Positions 1-8,866 of a stretch of DNA of 64,000 bases are shown one piece after another; the first letter of the stretch is position 1, and each line of letters opens with the position of its first letter. The notes beneath the pieces are model-generated. The model was given only the letters and a program-made list of their open reading frames with translations. It made no database searches and was not told the DNA's origin. A program made the position numbers and the translations under genes. Source of the stretch: Paraprevotella sp. (GTDB lineage: Bacteria > Bacteroidota > Bacteroidia > Bacteroidales > Bacteroidaceae). The DNA lies in the NCBI GenBank assembly GCA_017937925.1, contig JAGBCQ010000032.1, positions 1 to 64,000 of the forward strand, given 5' to 3'.

Positions 1-359
1 AATGCTTGTCACACTTTCCGGGATGGTGATGCTTGTCAGTCCTCTGCAACCCTCGAACGCACCAACTCCAATGCTTGTCACACTTTCCGGGATGGTGATG
101 CTTGTCAGTCCTCTGCAACCCTCGAACGCACCAGCTCCAATGCTTGTCACACTTTCCGGGATAGTGATACTTGTCAGTCCGGTGCAACCATAGAACGCAT
201 ACTCTCCAATGCTTGTCACACTTTCCGGGATGGTGATGCTAGTCAGTCCGGTGCATTTATAGAACGCATACTCTCCAATGCTTGTCACACTTTCCGGGAT
301 GGTGACACTTGTCAGTCCGGTGCAATCGAAGAACGCATGGTCTCCAATGCTTGTCACAC
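1..359 (-). repeat. 69-bp tandem coding repeat (LRR units)
   Basis: The sequence starting aatgcttgtcacact recurs at 1, 70, 139, 208, 277 and 346, an exact 69-bp period. Each unit encodes one 23-residue leucine-rich repeat. Differences cluster in the codons around the AFxxC segment, while the SVTSI/TSITIPE part is nearly invariant. The array continues past the left edge. Confidence 0.9.
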
Positions 360-597
360 TGTTCTCAATAACACATTCTTTAATATTGGTTCTACCGCTA
401 TACCAGGGCGCACCAGCAGTACTATAATCCTCCATCTTCCCACTACCCGTAATCTCCAACAAACCTGTTTCGGTGTCCACAGACCAATTCACACTCTCAC
501 CACAAGAACCGCTATACACTTTGGCATAACTTTTTACTGACACACTCAGGCACCAGAGCGCTACCAGTAACACTTTTAAAGTACACATTTGTTTCAT
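1..597 (-). CDS. BspA-like leucine-rich-repeat surface protein (5' part only)
   Basis: Cell-surface or secreted protein of the BspA/LRR_5 type, a family linked to adhesion and host binding. The frame opens at the ATG at 597 and runs without a stop to base 1, so the C-terminus lies outside the window. Residues 1-25 form a signal peptide (MKQMCTLKVLLVALW...SYA). A short segment with SGSCGESVNWS follows, which is typical of the region just before BspA repeats. From about residue 80 come 23-residue repeats of the form ..AFxxCxGLTSITIPESVTSIG... Repeats are almost identical at DNA level. The reverse-strand frames here are shadows of the repeat. Family assignment is firm; ligand and anchoring are unknown because the C-terminus is missing. 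Confidence 0.85.
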   Translation of the reverse strand, partial: MKQMCTLKVLLVALWCLSVSVKSYAKVYSGSCGESVNWSVDTETGLLEITGSGKMEDYSTAGAPWYSGRTNIKECVIENSVTSIGDHAFFDCTGLTSVTIPESVTSIGEYAFYKCTGLTSITIPESVTSIGEYAFYGCTGLTSITIPESVTSIGAGAFEGCRGLTSITIPESVTSIGVGAFEGCRGLTSITIPESVTSI

Positions 598-922
598 TTT
601 TTTGTTTCTCCTTTCTGCCTATAAGTCCCCGAAGTCGGCAATACCTTTTATTATAAACTTACGTATATAAGAAAGACGTGAGACTTGTTTGCCCAACGTC
701 CACAAAACCGAGGCATCGCCAAACGCCCTCACAGAATGAACATAGAAGAAACAATATTCTCACGTCCATTTTGATATATGATGATACGACAAACGCATCG
801 TGCATATACAAAACAGTAAATGAGCATCGTTTGCTTCTGTCCTCTGTTTAAATTTGGCGAATTTTCGGCTTTGGACTTCGCAAAATGCTTCCTTATTCCG
901 TAGCACTCCGCCACGGATATTG

Positions 923-930
923 CAAATATA
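923..930 (-). promoter_or_regulatory. Bacteroidetes -7 box for the BspA-like gene
   Basis: On the minus strand this reads TATATTTG, an exact TAnnTTTG match. It lies about 325 nt upstream of the ATG at 597. No well-placed TTTG -33 box is evident, so support rests on the -7 box alone. Confidence 0.45.
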
Positions 931-1026
931 CAACATTTTAAGTTCCTGCTATTACGAAAAGCATGAAAATATCATCTAAGGGAAAATAAAAGCATAAAAG
1001 GAAGAGAGGCTTTGAGGGAAAAGGTG

Positions 1027-1034
1027 TATCTTTG
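1027..1034 (+). promoter_or_regulatory. Bacteroidetes -7 box for yjbQ-dnaG-cysK
   Basis: TATCTTTG matches TAnnTTTG exactly and lies 26 bases before the yjbQ ATG. A TTTG occurs at 1011-1014, but its 12-base spacing is too short for a normal -33 element. Confidence 0.6.
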
Positions 1035-1060
1035 TAACCAAAGGGAAGAAAACAAATCAC

Positions 1061-1474
1061 ATGACCCAACAAGTTGAAATCATATTGAAAGAACGCACAC
1101 GCGGATTCCACCTCATAACGAGAGAGATAGCGGAGCAACTGCCGGCACTGCCTCGCATCGGGCTACTCAACCTGTTCGTAAAACATACGAGTTGCGCCCT
1201 CTCCATCAACGAGAATGCCGACCCCGATGTGCGCACAGACATGGCGAAGATATACGACCGCTTGGTCAAAGAGAACGAGCCATATTATGATCATGTGATG
1301 GAAGGAGCAGACGATATGCCGGCTCACGCCAAATGCAGTCTGACAGGCGTCAGCCTCAACATCCCCATCACCAACGGAAGGTTGAACTTGGGAACGTGGC
1401 AAGGCATTTATCTGTGTGAGTTTCGTGACTACGGTGGCAGACGAAAGATTGTCGCTACGATAATAGGAGAATAA
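1061..1474 (+). CDS. yjbQ: YjbQ family protein (UPF0047)
   Basis: A 137-residue single-domain protein of the widespread YjbQ/UPF0047 family, usual length about 130-140. Family hallmarks are visible: HTSCALSINENADP near residue 42, GADDMPAHAK near 81, and LGTWQGIYLCEFRDYGG near 110. The conserved His, Asp and Glu residues are thought to form the active site. Some databases label members secondary thiamine-phosphate synthase because a few complement thiE mutants, but the physiological role is unsettled. The gene opens a plus-strand run with dnaG (3-base gap) and cysK. The thi operon nearby is convergent and on a different transcript, so a thiamine link is only suggestive. Confidence 0.85.
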   Translation: MTQQVEIILKERTRGFHLITREIAEQLPALPRIGLLNLFVKHTSCALSINENADPDVRTDMAKIYDRLVKENEPYYDHVMEGADDMPAHAKCSLTGVSLNIPITNGRLNLGTWQGIYLCEFRDYGGRRKIVATIIGE

Positions 1475-1477
1475 AAG

Positions 1478-3616
1478 ATGATAGACAGAGCTACAGTGGA
1501 AAGGATTCTGGATGCGGCACAGATTGTTGATGTCGTGTCGGACTTCGTGACCTTGCGCAAAGCCGGTGTCAACTACAAGGGATTGTGCCCGTTTCACGAC
1601 GACCGCACCCCCTCATTCGTTGTGTCACCCACAAAAGGTTTGTGCAAATGTTTCGCTTGTGGCAAGGGTGGCAATGCCGTACATTTCATTATGGAACATG
1701 AGCAGCTCAGTTACCCTGACGCTCTGCGCTATCTCGCAAAGAAATATAACATTGAAATCAAAGAGCGCGAACTGTCGGACGAGGAGAAACAAGCGCAAAG
1801 CGAGCGCGAAAGTATGTTCATCGTCAACGAATGGGCTTGCAATTATTTCCAAGAACAATTGACAGACACCGTGGACGGACGCGCCATAGGAATGACCTAC
1901 TTCCGTTCGCGCGGTTTTCGTGATGACATCATCAAGAAATTCCAATTAGGTTATAGTCCGTCGCAGCGCGACGCTTTAGCTAAAGAAGCCAAAGCGAAAG
2001 GATACAAACAAGACTATTTGCTCTCCACCGGACTGTGCTATAAAAGAGATAACGGACAACTGCAAGACCGATTCTTCGGGCGTGTCATTTTCCCGGTTCA
2101 CACTTTGAGTGGCAAGGTGGTGGCATTCGGTGGTCGTGTGTTGGACGCAGCGACTAAAGGTGTCAGCGTGAAGTACCAAAACTCACCGGAGTCCGCTATC
2201 TACTCAAAGAAAAAAGAACTTTACGGATTGTTCCAAGCCAAGCAAGCCATCGTTAAACAGGATGTATGCTTCCTCGTTGAGGGATATACAGACGTCATAT
2301 CCATGCACCAAATGGGTGTGGAAAACGTGGTTTCATCTTCGGGCACGGCACTGACCAATGACCAAATCAGGATGATACACCGATTTACGGATAACATCAC
2401 GGTGTTGTACGACGGTGACGCCGCCGGCATCAAGGCTTCCGAACGAGGCATTGATATGCTATTGGCAGAGGGCATGAACGTTAAACTGCTGCTCTTGCCT
2501 GACGGCGAAGACCCGGACAGTTTCGCACGTAAGCACAATGCCACAAGCTATCAGGCCTACCTGAACGAGCATCAAACGGACTTCATCAAGTTCAAAACCG
2601 GACTGCTACTGCAAGAAGCGCAGGGCGACCCTATCAAACTGTCGCGACTCATCAACAGCATTGTACACAGCATATCCGTCATCCCGGACGAAATTACACG
2701 TTCGGTCTATACCAAAGAGACAGCCTCCATGCTGGGGTTGGAAGAGAGAACTTTGGTGGCAGCCATAGCGAAAGAAATAGCAAAAGCCAAAGAGGAGAAA
2801 CTGAAACAAAGAGAGAACGAGCGCAACAGAGAGGCGGCACAAGTGCCTACCAGAAATGATGTCCCGCCTCCAACAGTAGAAGTATCGGACATCCCAACAG
2901 CTCCGTTCCCCACCTCGGAAGATGCTGTTCCTATCGGTATCAACGACCTACCTGAATTTACCCCTACTCCCAACGATATTCCAGCTGAGGGCGATGCGAC
3001 ACAGGAAGAAGCAAAAGCCGCAACGGAGGTGCCGTACATCACAAAGTTGGGTAACAAAGACATGGTTTTCTACCAAAAAGAATTGTTGCTGATTCAAGTC
3101 ATAACAAGACATGGGGAGAAAGTGATGTGTTATACGGACAGTGAAGAAGGAGAAGACCGTCCCATCACAGTAATGGAATATATTTATTACGCCTTGAAAG
3201 AAGACGGTTTGTCTTTCCGACAAGAACTACACCGCATGATTCTTGATGAGGGTATGGCGCACTTACATGAAGAAGGCTTTACTGCGGAACGCTTCTTCTT
3301 GAATCACGAAGACAATCGCATCAGTATGCTGGCCTTTGAATTAAATGATGATAAATACCAGCTCAGCAAATACCATTCAAAGGCGCAAAAAGTATTACAA
3401 GATGACGAACGCCTGATGGATTTGGTTTCACACCTAATGGAAGATTTTAAGTTGGCCATTGTTAAAGAAGAGCTCAAAGAGTTATTACTGCAACTAAGAA
3501 ATCCGGGAATACTTTCCAATCCGGAAGAATACATGAAGGTGATGCAACACTACAAAGAACTGAAAGACATAGAATGTACCCTTTCCAAAGAACGGGGCGA
3601 CCGCGTAATTTCATAA
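1478..3616 (+). CDS. dnaG: DNA primase DnaG
   Basis: Synthesises RNA primers for lagging-strand replication and works with the DnaB helicase. At 712 residues it is somewhat longer than the usual 600-650. Domain order: CHC2 zinc finger with C37, H40, C58 and C61; core primase domain; TOPRIM fold with acidic VEGYTDV (Glu near 268) and YDGDAAG (near 310). A low-complexity Pro/Thr/Glu-rich linker of about 100 residues spans roughly 440-540, and a helical C-terminal DnaB-interaction region follows. The long linker accounts for the extra length. The start is the first ATG after yjbQ. cysK begins 10 bases downstream, so the three genes are probably co-transcribed. Confidence 0.97.
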   Translation: MIDRATVERILDAAQIVDVVSDFVTLRKAGVNYKGLCPFHDDRTPSFVVSPTKGLCKCFACGKGGNAVHFIMEHEQLSYPDALRYLAKKYNIEIKERELSDEEKQAQSERESMFIVNEWACNYFQEQLTDTVDGRAIGMTYFRSRGFRDDIIKKFQLGYSPSQRDALAKEAKAKGYKQDYLLSTGLCYKRDNGQLQDRFFGRVIFPVHTLSGKVVAFGGRVLDAATKGVSVKYQNSPESAIYSKKKELYGLFQAKQAIVKQDVCFLVEGYTDVISMHQMGVENVVSSSGTALTNDQIRMIHRFTDNITVLYDGDAAGIKASERGIDMLLAEGMNVKLLLLPDGEDPDSFARKHNATSYQAYLNEHQTDFIKFKTGLLLQEAQGDPIKLSRLINSIVHSISVIPDEITRSVYTKETASMLGLEERTLVAAIAKEIAKAKEEKLKQRENERNREAAQVPTRNDVPPPTVEVSDIPTAPFPTSEDAVPIGINDLPEFTPTPNDIPAEGDATQEEAKAATEVPYITKLGNKDMVFYQKELLLIQVITRHGEKVMCYTDSEEGEDRPITVMEYIYYALKEDGLSFRQELHRMILDEGMAHLHEEGFTAERFFLNHEDNRISMLAFELNDDKYQLSKYHSKAQKVLQDDERLMDLVSHLMEDFKLAIVKEELKELLLQLRNPGILSNPEEYMKVMQHYKELKDIECTLSKERGDRVIS

Positions 3617-3626
3617 ATTCTGCCTC

Positions 3627-4583
3627 ATGAAACAACACAGTGCATCATCCGAAAATATTTACCACTCGCTCATTGAACTTGTGGGACATACCCCATTGTT
3701 GCAACTGCATCGAATAGAACAACACGAAGAACTACAAGCAAGTATTCTTGCCAAAGTAGAAAGTTTCAATCCCGGAGGCAGCACCAAAGATAGAGCTGCG
3801 CTTCGCATGATAGAAACCGCAGAGCAAAAAGGTATTCTTAAACCGGGGAGCACCATCATAGAACCGACAAGCGGGAACACGGGAATAGGACTTGCTTGGA
3901 TAGCATCAATAAAAGGCTACCATCTTATTCTTACCATGCCTGACTCCATGAGTATGGAACGTAGGAAATTACTTCAGGCACTTGGAGTCACATTGGTTCT
4001 CACACCCGGAGAAGAAGGCATGAATGGCGCTATTCGTAAAGCAGAAGAATTGAACAAAGAGATTGCAGGCTCTTTTATTCCACAACAGTTTGACAATGCA
4101 GCCAATCCGGAGGCTCACGCTGAAACAACAGCTGAGGAAATTTGGAATGACACGAATGGGAACATAGATATTTTAGTAGCGTCTGTTGGTACAGGAGGTA
4201 CCATAACCGGTACAGCAAAAGGGTTAAAAGAACATCGACCGGATATAAAAATTGTAGCTGTAGAACCTAGCAAATCACCTGTTCTATCCGGCGGGCAGCC
4301 CGGTGCGCACCAAATACAAGGGATTGGCGCAGGTTTTATTCCTAAGAATTACGACGCGACACTGATAGACCGTATTATACAAATAGACGATGAGGATGCT
4401 ATTAACGCATCACGCCTTTTAGCACTAAAGGAAGGATTATTGGTCGGCATATCTTCAGGAGCCGCACTACACGCCGCCATTACATTGGCAAAAGAACCCG
4501 AAAACAGAGGTAAGACTATCGTTGTCATTCTTCCCGACACCGGAGAGCGTTATCTGTCAACCGCTCTGTTTTCTGAGAAATGA
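3627..4583 (+). CDS. cysK: Cysteine synthase A (O-acetylserine sulfhydrylase)
   Basis: PLP enzyme that makes L-cysteine from O-acetylserine and sulfide in the cytoplasm. At 318 residues it has the normal length for the family. The PLP-binding lysine is K54 in NPGGSTKDRAA. The asparagine loop TSGNTGIGL (near 86) and the glycine-rich phosphate loop GTGGTITGTAKG (near 188) are intact. It follows dnaG by 10 bases and converges on thiF with a gap of only 13 bases, leaving no room for a large terminator. Cysteine is the sulfur source for the thiazole pathway encoded on the opposite strand, so the neighbourhood is metabolically sensible, but co-regulation is not shown. Confidence 0.95.
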   Translation: MKQHSASSENIYHSLIELVGHTPLLQLHRIEQHEELQASILAKVESFNPGGSTKDRAALRMIETAEQKGILKPGSTIIEPTSGNTGIGLAWIASIKGYHLILTMPDSMSMERRKLLQALGVTLVLTPGEEGMNGAIRKAEELNKEIAGSFIPQQFDNAANPEAHAETTAEEIWNDTNGNIDILVASVGTGGTITGTAKGLKEHRPDIKIVAVEPSKSPVLSGGQPGAHQIQGIGAGFIPKNYDATLIDRIIQIDDEDAINASRLLALKEGLLVGISSGAALHAAITLAKEPENRGKTIVVILPDTGERYLSTALFSEK

Positions 4584-4596
4584 TAAAAGAGCTAAC

Positions 4597-5301
4597 TTAA
4601 AACTCAACCACAAACGACTGCATCGTCAATAAGTCAATGGTCCACAAGCGTCCCACCAAACTTTCGCCATAACCACAAATCAGTTTCATTACCTCATGTG
4701 CTTGTACACTGCCAACAACAGCCGGTACCATTCCAACTACCCCTTTGTATTCTTGTCGCAGACTACTTAACTTCTGCTCGTCCGGAAACAAGTCGCGATA
4801 GGTTTTATCACCTTGCCTCCCTAAAAAAACGGTTACCTGCCCACAAAATTCTTGTATTGCCCCATAAACATAGGGTTTACCCTGTCGCTTACACTCGTCA
4901 CTAACTAAATATCTTGTTGCATAGTTGTCGCACGCATCAACAACTATATCATAATCGGCAATTATTGTTTGCGCGTTCTCTGCTGTTATATTAAAAGGAT
5001 ATGTCTGCACGTCCGTTTCCTGATTGATACTCTTTAAACGAGCGGCGGCACACTCTACTTTATAGTTGCCTACATCCTTTTCCTCATACAGCACCTGCCG
5101 ATGCAGATTGCTTACACTCACCCTATCGCCATCAATAAGTCCGATACATCCAACACCTCCGGCAGCCAAATATAATGCAATCGGACAACCCAATCCACCC
5201 GCACCAACAATCAATACACGTGACTTTGCAAGACGTAGTTGTCCTTCTGTGCCAATCTCCGGCAACAATACTTGCCTAGCATATCTTTCTTTAATGGTCA
5301 T
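4597..5301 (-). CDS. thiF: ThiF-type sulfur-carrier adenylyltransferase
   Basis: E1-like enzyme that adenylates the C-terminal glycine of ThiS so that it can accept sulfur. Its 234-residue length is typical. The nucleotide-binding GAGGLGCPIALYLA near residue 32, the downstream SNLHRQ segment and the DACDNYATRY motif (near 122) are clear. Position as the last gene of thiSGHF argues for ThiF over MoeB or HesA. The crossover-loop region (YKGVVGMVPAVVGS) lacks the cysteine that many ThiF/MoeB proteins carry there, and no CxxC zinc pairs are visible. The adenylation core is intact. Start chosen at the ATG that keeps the full Rossmann N-terminus. Confidence 0.9.
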   Translation of the reverse strand: MTIKERYARQVLLPEIGTEGQLRLAKSRVLIVGAGGLGCPIALYLAAGGVGCIGLIDGDRVSVSNLHRQVLYEEKDVGNYKVECAAARLKSINQETDVQTYPFNITAENAQTIIADYDIVVDACDNYATRYLVSDECKRQGKPYVYGAIQEFCGQVTVFLGRQGDKTYRDLFPDEQKLSSLRQEYKGVVGMVPAVVGSVQAHEVMKLICGYGESLVGRLWTIDLLTMQSFVVEF

Positions 5302-5312
5302 ATAGTAATAGT

Positions 5313-6440
5313 CTAATATACTTTCAAATCAAAAGCGGCATCCCAATCTTTCCAAACCGGTTCTCTTCCTAACAAACGCAATGCACTTTCCACTTCACGT
5401 GCAGTCCGTTCATCACTTACATGAAATTGTTCTAATGCCTGAGGATAACATGAATAACCTCCGGGCTCGGTCTTACTTTCAGCACTCATTGTCGTAACTC
5501 CCAACGTCGCCATATTATCGCGAAATGCTGCCGCCTCACGCGTAGAATACGAAATATCTACATCATGGTCGAAAATACGCATGGCGAATGTTACCTGAGC
5601 CAGTTCCTTATCACTGACAACTACATTCGGTTGAAACCCGCCATTCTCGGATGGGCGCATACGGGGGAAGTTTACGCTATACTTCGTTCGCCAATAATGC
5701 TTCTGTAAATAACGCAAGTGATAAGCCATCATTACAAGGTCGGTACGCCATTCTTTCTCCAAACCCAAAAGGACGCCCATCCCAATGGAATGTACTTCTG
5801 CCATTCCCATACGGTCAAACCCATTGAGTCGCCAATCGAACTTTGACTTCATACCACGTGGATGATACAGGTTGTAATGTTCTTTATTGTAAGTTTCTTG
5901 GAAACAGACAACACCATTCAAACCATGCTTTTTCAATTCTTTATATTCATCTGCGCTAAGAGGCATCACCTCTATTTTCAGATTGCTGAAATAAGGTTTT
6001 GCAAGGTCAAGAGCTCGGGCAATGTAATCAACACCGGCTTTCTGCGGATGTTCACCGGTCACAAGAAGTAGATTCTCGAACGGTGCTAACTTCTTTATAG
6101 CCTTATACTCCTTTACAATTTCCTCTTCTGTAAGTATGGTTCGCGGCATCGGATTGCTGACATGAAAACCACAATACACACATGAGTTAGTACACGCATT
6201 ACTGATGTATAAGGGAATAAACATGGATATGGTCTTTCCGAAACGCGCTTCTGTCAAATTTCGACTCCGTCGAGCCATTGTTTCAATATAAGGAAGGGCT
6301 GCAGGTGAAATCAACGCCATAAAATCCTCTACATCACAACGTTCCTTACCCAACGCACGACAAACATCTGCCTCTGTTTTTGCATAAATGCGTGCCGTTG
6401 TTTCCGACCACGATATTTTCTCCAACTCTTCGGAATACAT
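5313..6440 (-). CDS. thiH: 2-iminoacetate synthase ThiH
   Basis: Radical-SAM enzyme that cleaves tyrosine to give dehydroglycine (2-iminoacetate), the glycine-derived part of the thiazole ring. Length 375 residues, as expected. The 4Fe-4S motif CTNSCVYCGF fits CxxxCxxC and sits near residue 82. The C-terminal BATS-type region with GGYSCYPQ is present. The gene follows thiG by 4 bases and precedes thiF by 11, so all are one transcript under the TPP riboswitch. ThiH is the oxygen-sensitive alternative to glycine oxidase ThiO, which fits an anaerobe. Confidence 0.95.
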   Translation of the reverse strand: MYSEELEKISWSETTARIYAKTEADVCRALGKERCDVEDFMALISPAALPYIETMARRSRNLTEARFGKTISMFIPLYISNACTNSCVYCGFHVSNPMPRTILTEEEIVKEYKAIKKLAPFENLLLVTGEHPQKAGVDYIARALDLAKPYFSNLKIEVMPLSADEYKELKKHGLNGVVCFQETYNKEHYNLYHPRGMKSKFDWRLNGFDRMGMAEVHSIGMGVLLGLEKEWRTDLVMMAYHLRYLQKHYWRTKYSVNFPRMRPSENGGFQPNVVVSDKELAQVTFAMRIFDHDVDISYSTREAAAFRDNMATLGVTTMSAESKTEPGGYSCYPQALEQFHVSDERTAREVESALRLLGREPVWKDWDAAFDLKVY

Positions 6441-6444
6441 AGGC

Positions 6445-7221
6445 TTAGTCGTTAAGGAATGACGTTAACGGAGAACTTGCTTCGGCCACCAAACTATCTG
6501 CTTGCAATCCCAACCCTGACTCATAAGCCATTCTGCCGGCTTCAACTGCCTGCTTGAATGCTATCGCCATACGTTCCGGATTTCCGGCAACGGCAATGGC
6601 TGTATTCACCAAACACGCAGCAGCTCCCATTTCCATTGCCTCTGCAGCATGACTCGGCGCACCGATACCTGCATCTACAACCACAGGAACACCGGACTGC
6701 TCAATGATAATACGAAGGAACTCCCGCGTTTGAAGTCCTTTGTTCGTACCTATTGGAGCACCAAGGGGCATAACGGTGGCGGCACCGGCTTCTTCCAATC
6801 GTTTGCATAACGTCGGGTCGGCTTGACAATATGGCAATACTACAAATCCCATCTTAACCAATTGCTCCGTTGCTTTCAATGTTTCTGTAGAATCCGGCAA
6901 AAGGTAACGCGGGTCGGGATGGATTTCCAACTTCAACCAATTCGTACCAAAAGCCTCACGCGACAGTTGCGCCGCAAAAATAGCCTCTTCCGCATTACGA
7001 ACACCGGATGTATTGGGTAATAATTGTATGTTCGGGTTGATAATATGTTGTAGCATATCATCATCTTTATCATCTAACTCAATACGTTTCATCGCCAAAG
7101 TTACCATCTCTGTACCTGAAGCGTTAATCGCACGTTTCATTAAATCGTTAGAACTGAATTTCCCTGTTCCTAAAAACAAGCGCGAACGGAACTCACGTCC
7201 TGCTATAACTAATTTTTCCAT
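6445..7221 (-). CDS. thiG: Thiazole synthase ThiG
   Basis: Condenses deoxyxylulose-5-phosphate, 2-iminoacetate and ThiS-thiocarboxylate to thiazole phosphate. Length 258 residues, standard for the family. Recognisable segments are FLGTGKFSS near residue 16, the Schiff-base lysine region [23 protein letters not shown], and [19 protein letters not shown]. It lies 27 bases downstream of thiS and 4 bases upstream of thiH. Expression should follow the TPP riboswitch at 7522-7600. Confidence 0.96.
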   Translation of the reverse strand: MEKLVIAGREFRSRLFLGTGKFSSNDLMKRAINASGTEMVTLAMKRIELDDKDDDMLQHIINPNIQLLPNTSGVRNAEEAIFAAQLSREAFGTNWLKLEIHPDPRYLLPDSTETLKATEQLVKMGFVVLPYCQADPTLCKRLEEAGAATVMPLGAPIGTNKGLQTREFLRIIIEQSGVPVVVDAGIGAPSHAAEAMEMGAAACLVNTAIAVAGNPERMAIAFKQAVEAGRMAYESGLGLQADSLVAEASSPLTSFLND

Positions 7222-7248
7222 CTAAATAATGAATTTAAATATTCCCGA

Positions 7249-7446
7249 CTAACCGCCACAAGCGGCTTTTATTACAACCAATCGCATCCCCTCATACAAC
7301 AAGGTTTCGCTCCATTGACCTTGAGGCAACAATTTATTATCCAACGCTACGGCAATACCATAACGAGGTAACAAAAGTTCTTCCAAGAATTGAGATACCG
7401 TAATTGAATCTGTCTCTACCTCTTTGTTATTCAACCATACTTTCAT
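7249..7446 (-). CDS. thiS: Sulfur carrier protein ThiS
   Basis: Small ubiquitin-fold protein (65 residues) whose C-terminal glycine is adenylated by ThiF, converted to thiocarboxylate and used by ThiG. The required diglycine tail is present (..KAACGG). Other family features are the N-terminal beta strand MKVWLNNKEVE and the VALDNKLLPQ segment. It is the first gene behind the TPP riboswitch; the ATG lies about 75 bases after the aptamer. Confidence 0.93.
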   Translation of the reverse strand: MKVWLNNKEVETDSITVSQFLEELLLPRYGIAVALDNKLLPQGQWSETLLYEGMRLVVIKAACGG

Positions 7447-7521
7447 TTCTATCCCATTTTTTATATAAAATAATGAAAGTACAAAGAAGTGCTACCGATG
7501 TGCAACTACATAAAGGACATA

Positions 7522-7600
7522 ATTCCAATTCCTACGACAGTACTAACTGTATCAGGTTCGAGGGTATAATCTCAGCCATACAAGGCACCCCTTTGTCTTT
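7522..7600 (-). promoter_or_regulatory. TPP riboswitch (THI element)
   Basis: On the minus strand the conserved TPP aptamer pieces occur in order: GGGGTGCC, then GGCTGAGA, then ACCCT, then GAACCTGAT, a short variable stem, and CGTAGGAA. It sits between the -7 box at 7609-7616 and thiS, so it should lower expression of thiSGHF when TPP is abundant. I could not assign the expression platform with confidence. The absence of an obvious strong terminator may mean control at translation initiation. Confidence 0.95.
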
Positions 7601-7608
7601 ACTAAAGG

Positions 7609-7616
7609 CAAAGATA
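7609..7616 (-). promoter_or_regulatory. -7 box for the thi operon
   Basis: Reads TATCTTTG on the minus strand, an exact TAnnTTTG match. Predicted transcription would start just before the TPP aptamer, which supports both calls. Confidence 0.65.
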
Positions 7617-7726
7617 ACACAAACGTAAGAAACAAGAAAGGATTCAAACGTTTTTATTTAATCGTAAGAAAAGGTTGATAAAGTTAATCCTATATACCTT
7701 ATTATATATATAGTACTAAGATTGCG

Positions 7727-8317
7727 TTACAGAGAATCGCGATGGATTAAATCAAGGAACTCCTCACGGGTCTTTGCTTGATTGAACGCACCTGTAAAAT
7801 CACTGGTTGTTGTTATGGAGTTCTGTTTCTCAACTCCACGCATCTGCATACACATGTGCTTAGCTTCAACCACTACCATGACTCCTAATGGGTTCAATGC
7901 TTCTTGAATACACTCTTTAATTTGCAAAGTCATGCGCTCCTGAACCTGTAAACGGTGAGAAAAGCAGTCCACCACACGGGCTATCTTACTCAAACCGGTT
8001 ATATACCCATTTGGAATATATGCGACATGAACTTTACCATAAAAGGGTAACATGTGATGCTCGCACAATGAGAAAAAATCTATGTCTTTCACGATGACCA
8101 TATGACGATAGTCTTCCTTAAACTTTGCCGAGTTCAAAATTGCATTCGGGTCCTCTTTGTAACCACGAGTCAAGGTTTGCATGGCTTTTGCTACTCGGTA
8201 AGGCGTACGTTGCAAACCTTCACGATCGGCATCTTCTCCCAGCAAGGAAAGAATTTCTTTATAGTGTTCCTCAAGCTTTCCCTGCACTTCTTCGTTTATT
8301 GTCACCTGTGAATCCAT
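7727..8317 (-). CDS. folE: GTP cyclohydrolase I
   Basis: Converts GTP to dihydroneopterin triphosphate, the first step of folate synthesis and also feeding queuosine. 196 residues, typical of the type IA enzyme. Zinc and active-site motifs are present: [25 protein letters not shown], and CMQMRGVE near the C-terminus. Its ATG shares its first base with the end of the upstream SPOR gene, so the two are translationally coupled. It is the last gene of the minus-strand run starting at 11517. Confidence 0.96.
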   Translation of the reverse strand: MDSQVTINEEVQGKLEEHYKEILSLLGEDADREGLQRTPYRVAKAMQTLTRGYKEDPNAILNSAKFKEDYRHMVIVKDIDFFSLCEHHMLPFYGKVHVAYIPNGYITGLSKIARVVDCFSHRLQVQERMTLQIKECIQEALNPLGVMVVVEAKHMCMQMRGVEKQNSITTTSDFTGAFNQAKTREEFLDLIHRDSL

Positions 8318-8838
8318 TAATATGAAATTTGTATATATGATTTTACTATCGAAGCTTCCTCAAAATCATTTGCCTCACGCATCTTGCGTAACATACTATC
8401 GGCTTCCTCTATCGTCCTGAAATCACCAACACGACATAACCAACGCGGACTTTGAAAACTCGTATATACTGACAAATCCGCATATCTTTCTTTGACTTTT
8501 ATTGCCATCTCCTTAGCTTGGTCCCGAGAAGCACGAGAATTTCCTCCCGCATAAACTTGAATACGGTAGCCGACAATTTTCATTTTGCGAACCGATGCAT
8601 TTACATTAGTCCCCGTTCCACTTTCGTCCGACAAACCTTGATTACCATTTATTTTTGGTTCGTCAAATGATATATTAACCGTTTCGCCATTAACCATACG
8701 AGTAATCTCTTCACTTTGAAAAACTGACACCGTTCCCTGACCATCAACGTCTTCGGTCAATCGTTCCGTGAATGTTTGTTGCGCCCAAACGCCACTCGTG
8801 AAGATGCTGAAACTAATTAAAAGATAAATGCGTACCAT
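8317..8838 (-). CDS. Exported SPOR-domain protein
   Basis: A 173-residue protein with an N-terminal signal peptide ([20 protein letters not shown]) and a C-terminal SPOR-like repeat from about residue 90: [19 protein letters not shown]..., ending [25 protein letters not shown] domains bind denuded peptidoglycan, so an envelope role is likely. The middle segment is unremarkable and probably a flexible linker. It abuts folE. Upstream lies the hairpin at 8867-8901 separating it from the tpiA 3' end. This kind of exported SPOR protein next to tpiA and folE is, from memory, a common Bacteroidales arrangement. Confidence 0.8.
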   Translation of the reverse strand: MVRIYLLISFSIFTSGVWAQQTFTERLTEDVDGQGTVSVFQSEEITRMVNGETVNISFDEPKINGNQGLSDESGTGTNVNASVRKMKIVGYRIQVYAGGNSRASRDQAKEMAIKVKERYADLSVYTSFQSPRWLCRVGDFRTIEEADSMLRKMREANDFEEASIVKSYIQISY

Positions 8839-8866
8839 AATAAAACCTTATAAATTTTAATAGGTT

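Larger units (their letters stand above)
598..1060. other. Intergenic region with divergent promoters, no gene seen
   Basis: This 463-base stretch separates the BspA-like gene from yjbQ. Minus-strand frames of about 60 codons exist here but have no domain, signal or plausible composition. The region appears to be a long (about 320 nt) leader for the BspA-like gene, starting near a -7 box at 923-930, plus the short yjbQ promoter. I see no convincing terminator or RNA gene. Confidence 0.6.

Noticed and set aside
1..359. Regular 69-bp repeats that could be taken for a CRISPR array
   Set aside because: There are no spacers; the whole period is one continuous coding repeat for leucine-rich units on the minus strand. 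The open plus-strand frames here are shadows.
729..914. 61-codon minus-strand frame upstream of the BspA-like gene
   Set aside because: No start context, signal, domain or plausible composition; it lies in the predicted leader.
1061..1474. YjbQ as the missing thiamine-phosphate synthase of the thi operon
   Set aside because: It is on a different strand and transcript without a riboswitch. The family's thiamine activity is a side reaction in complementation tests.
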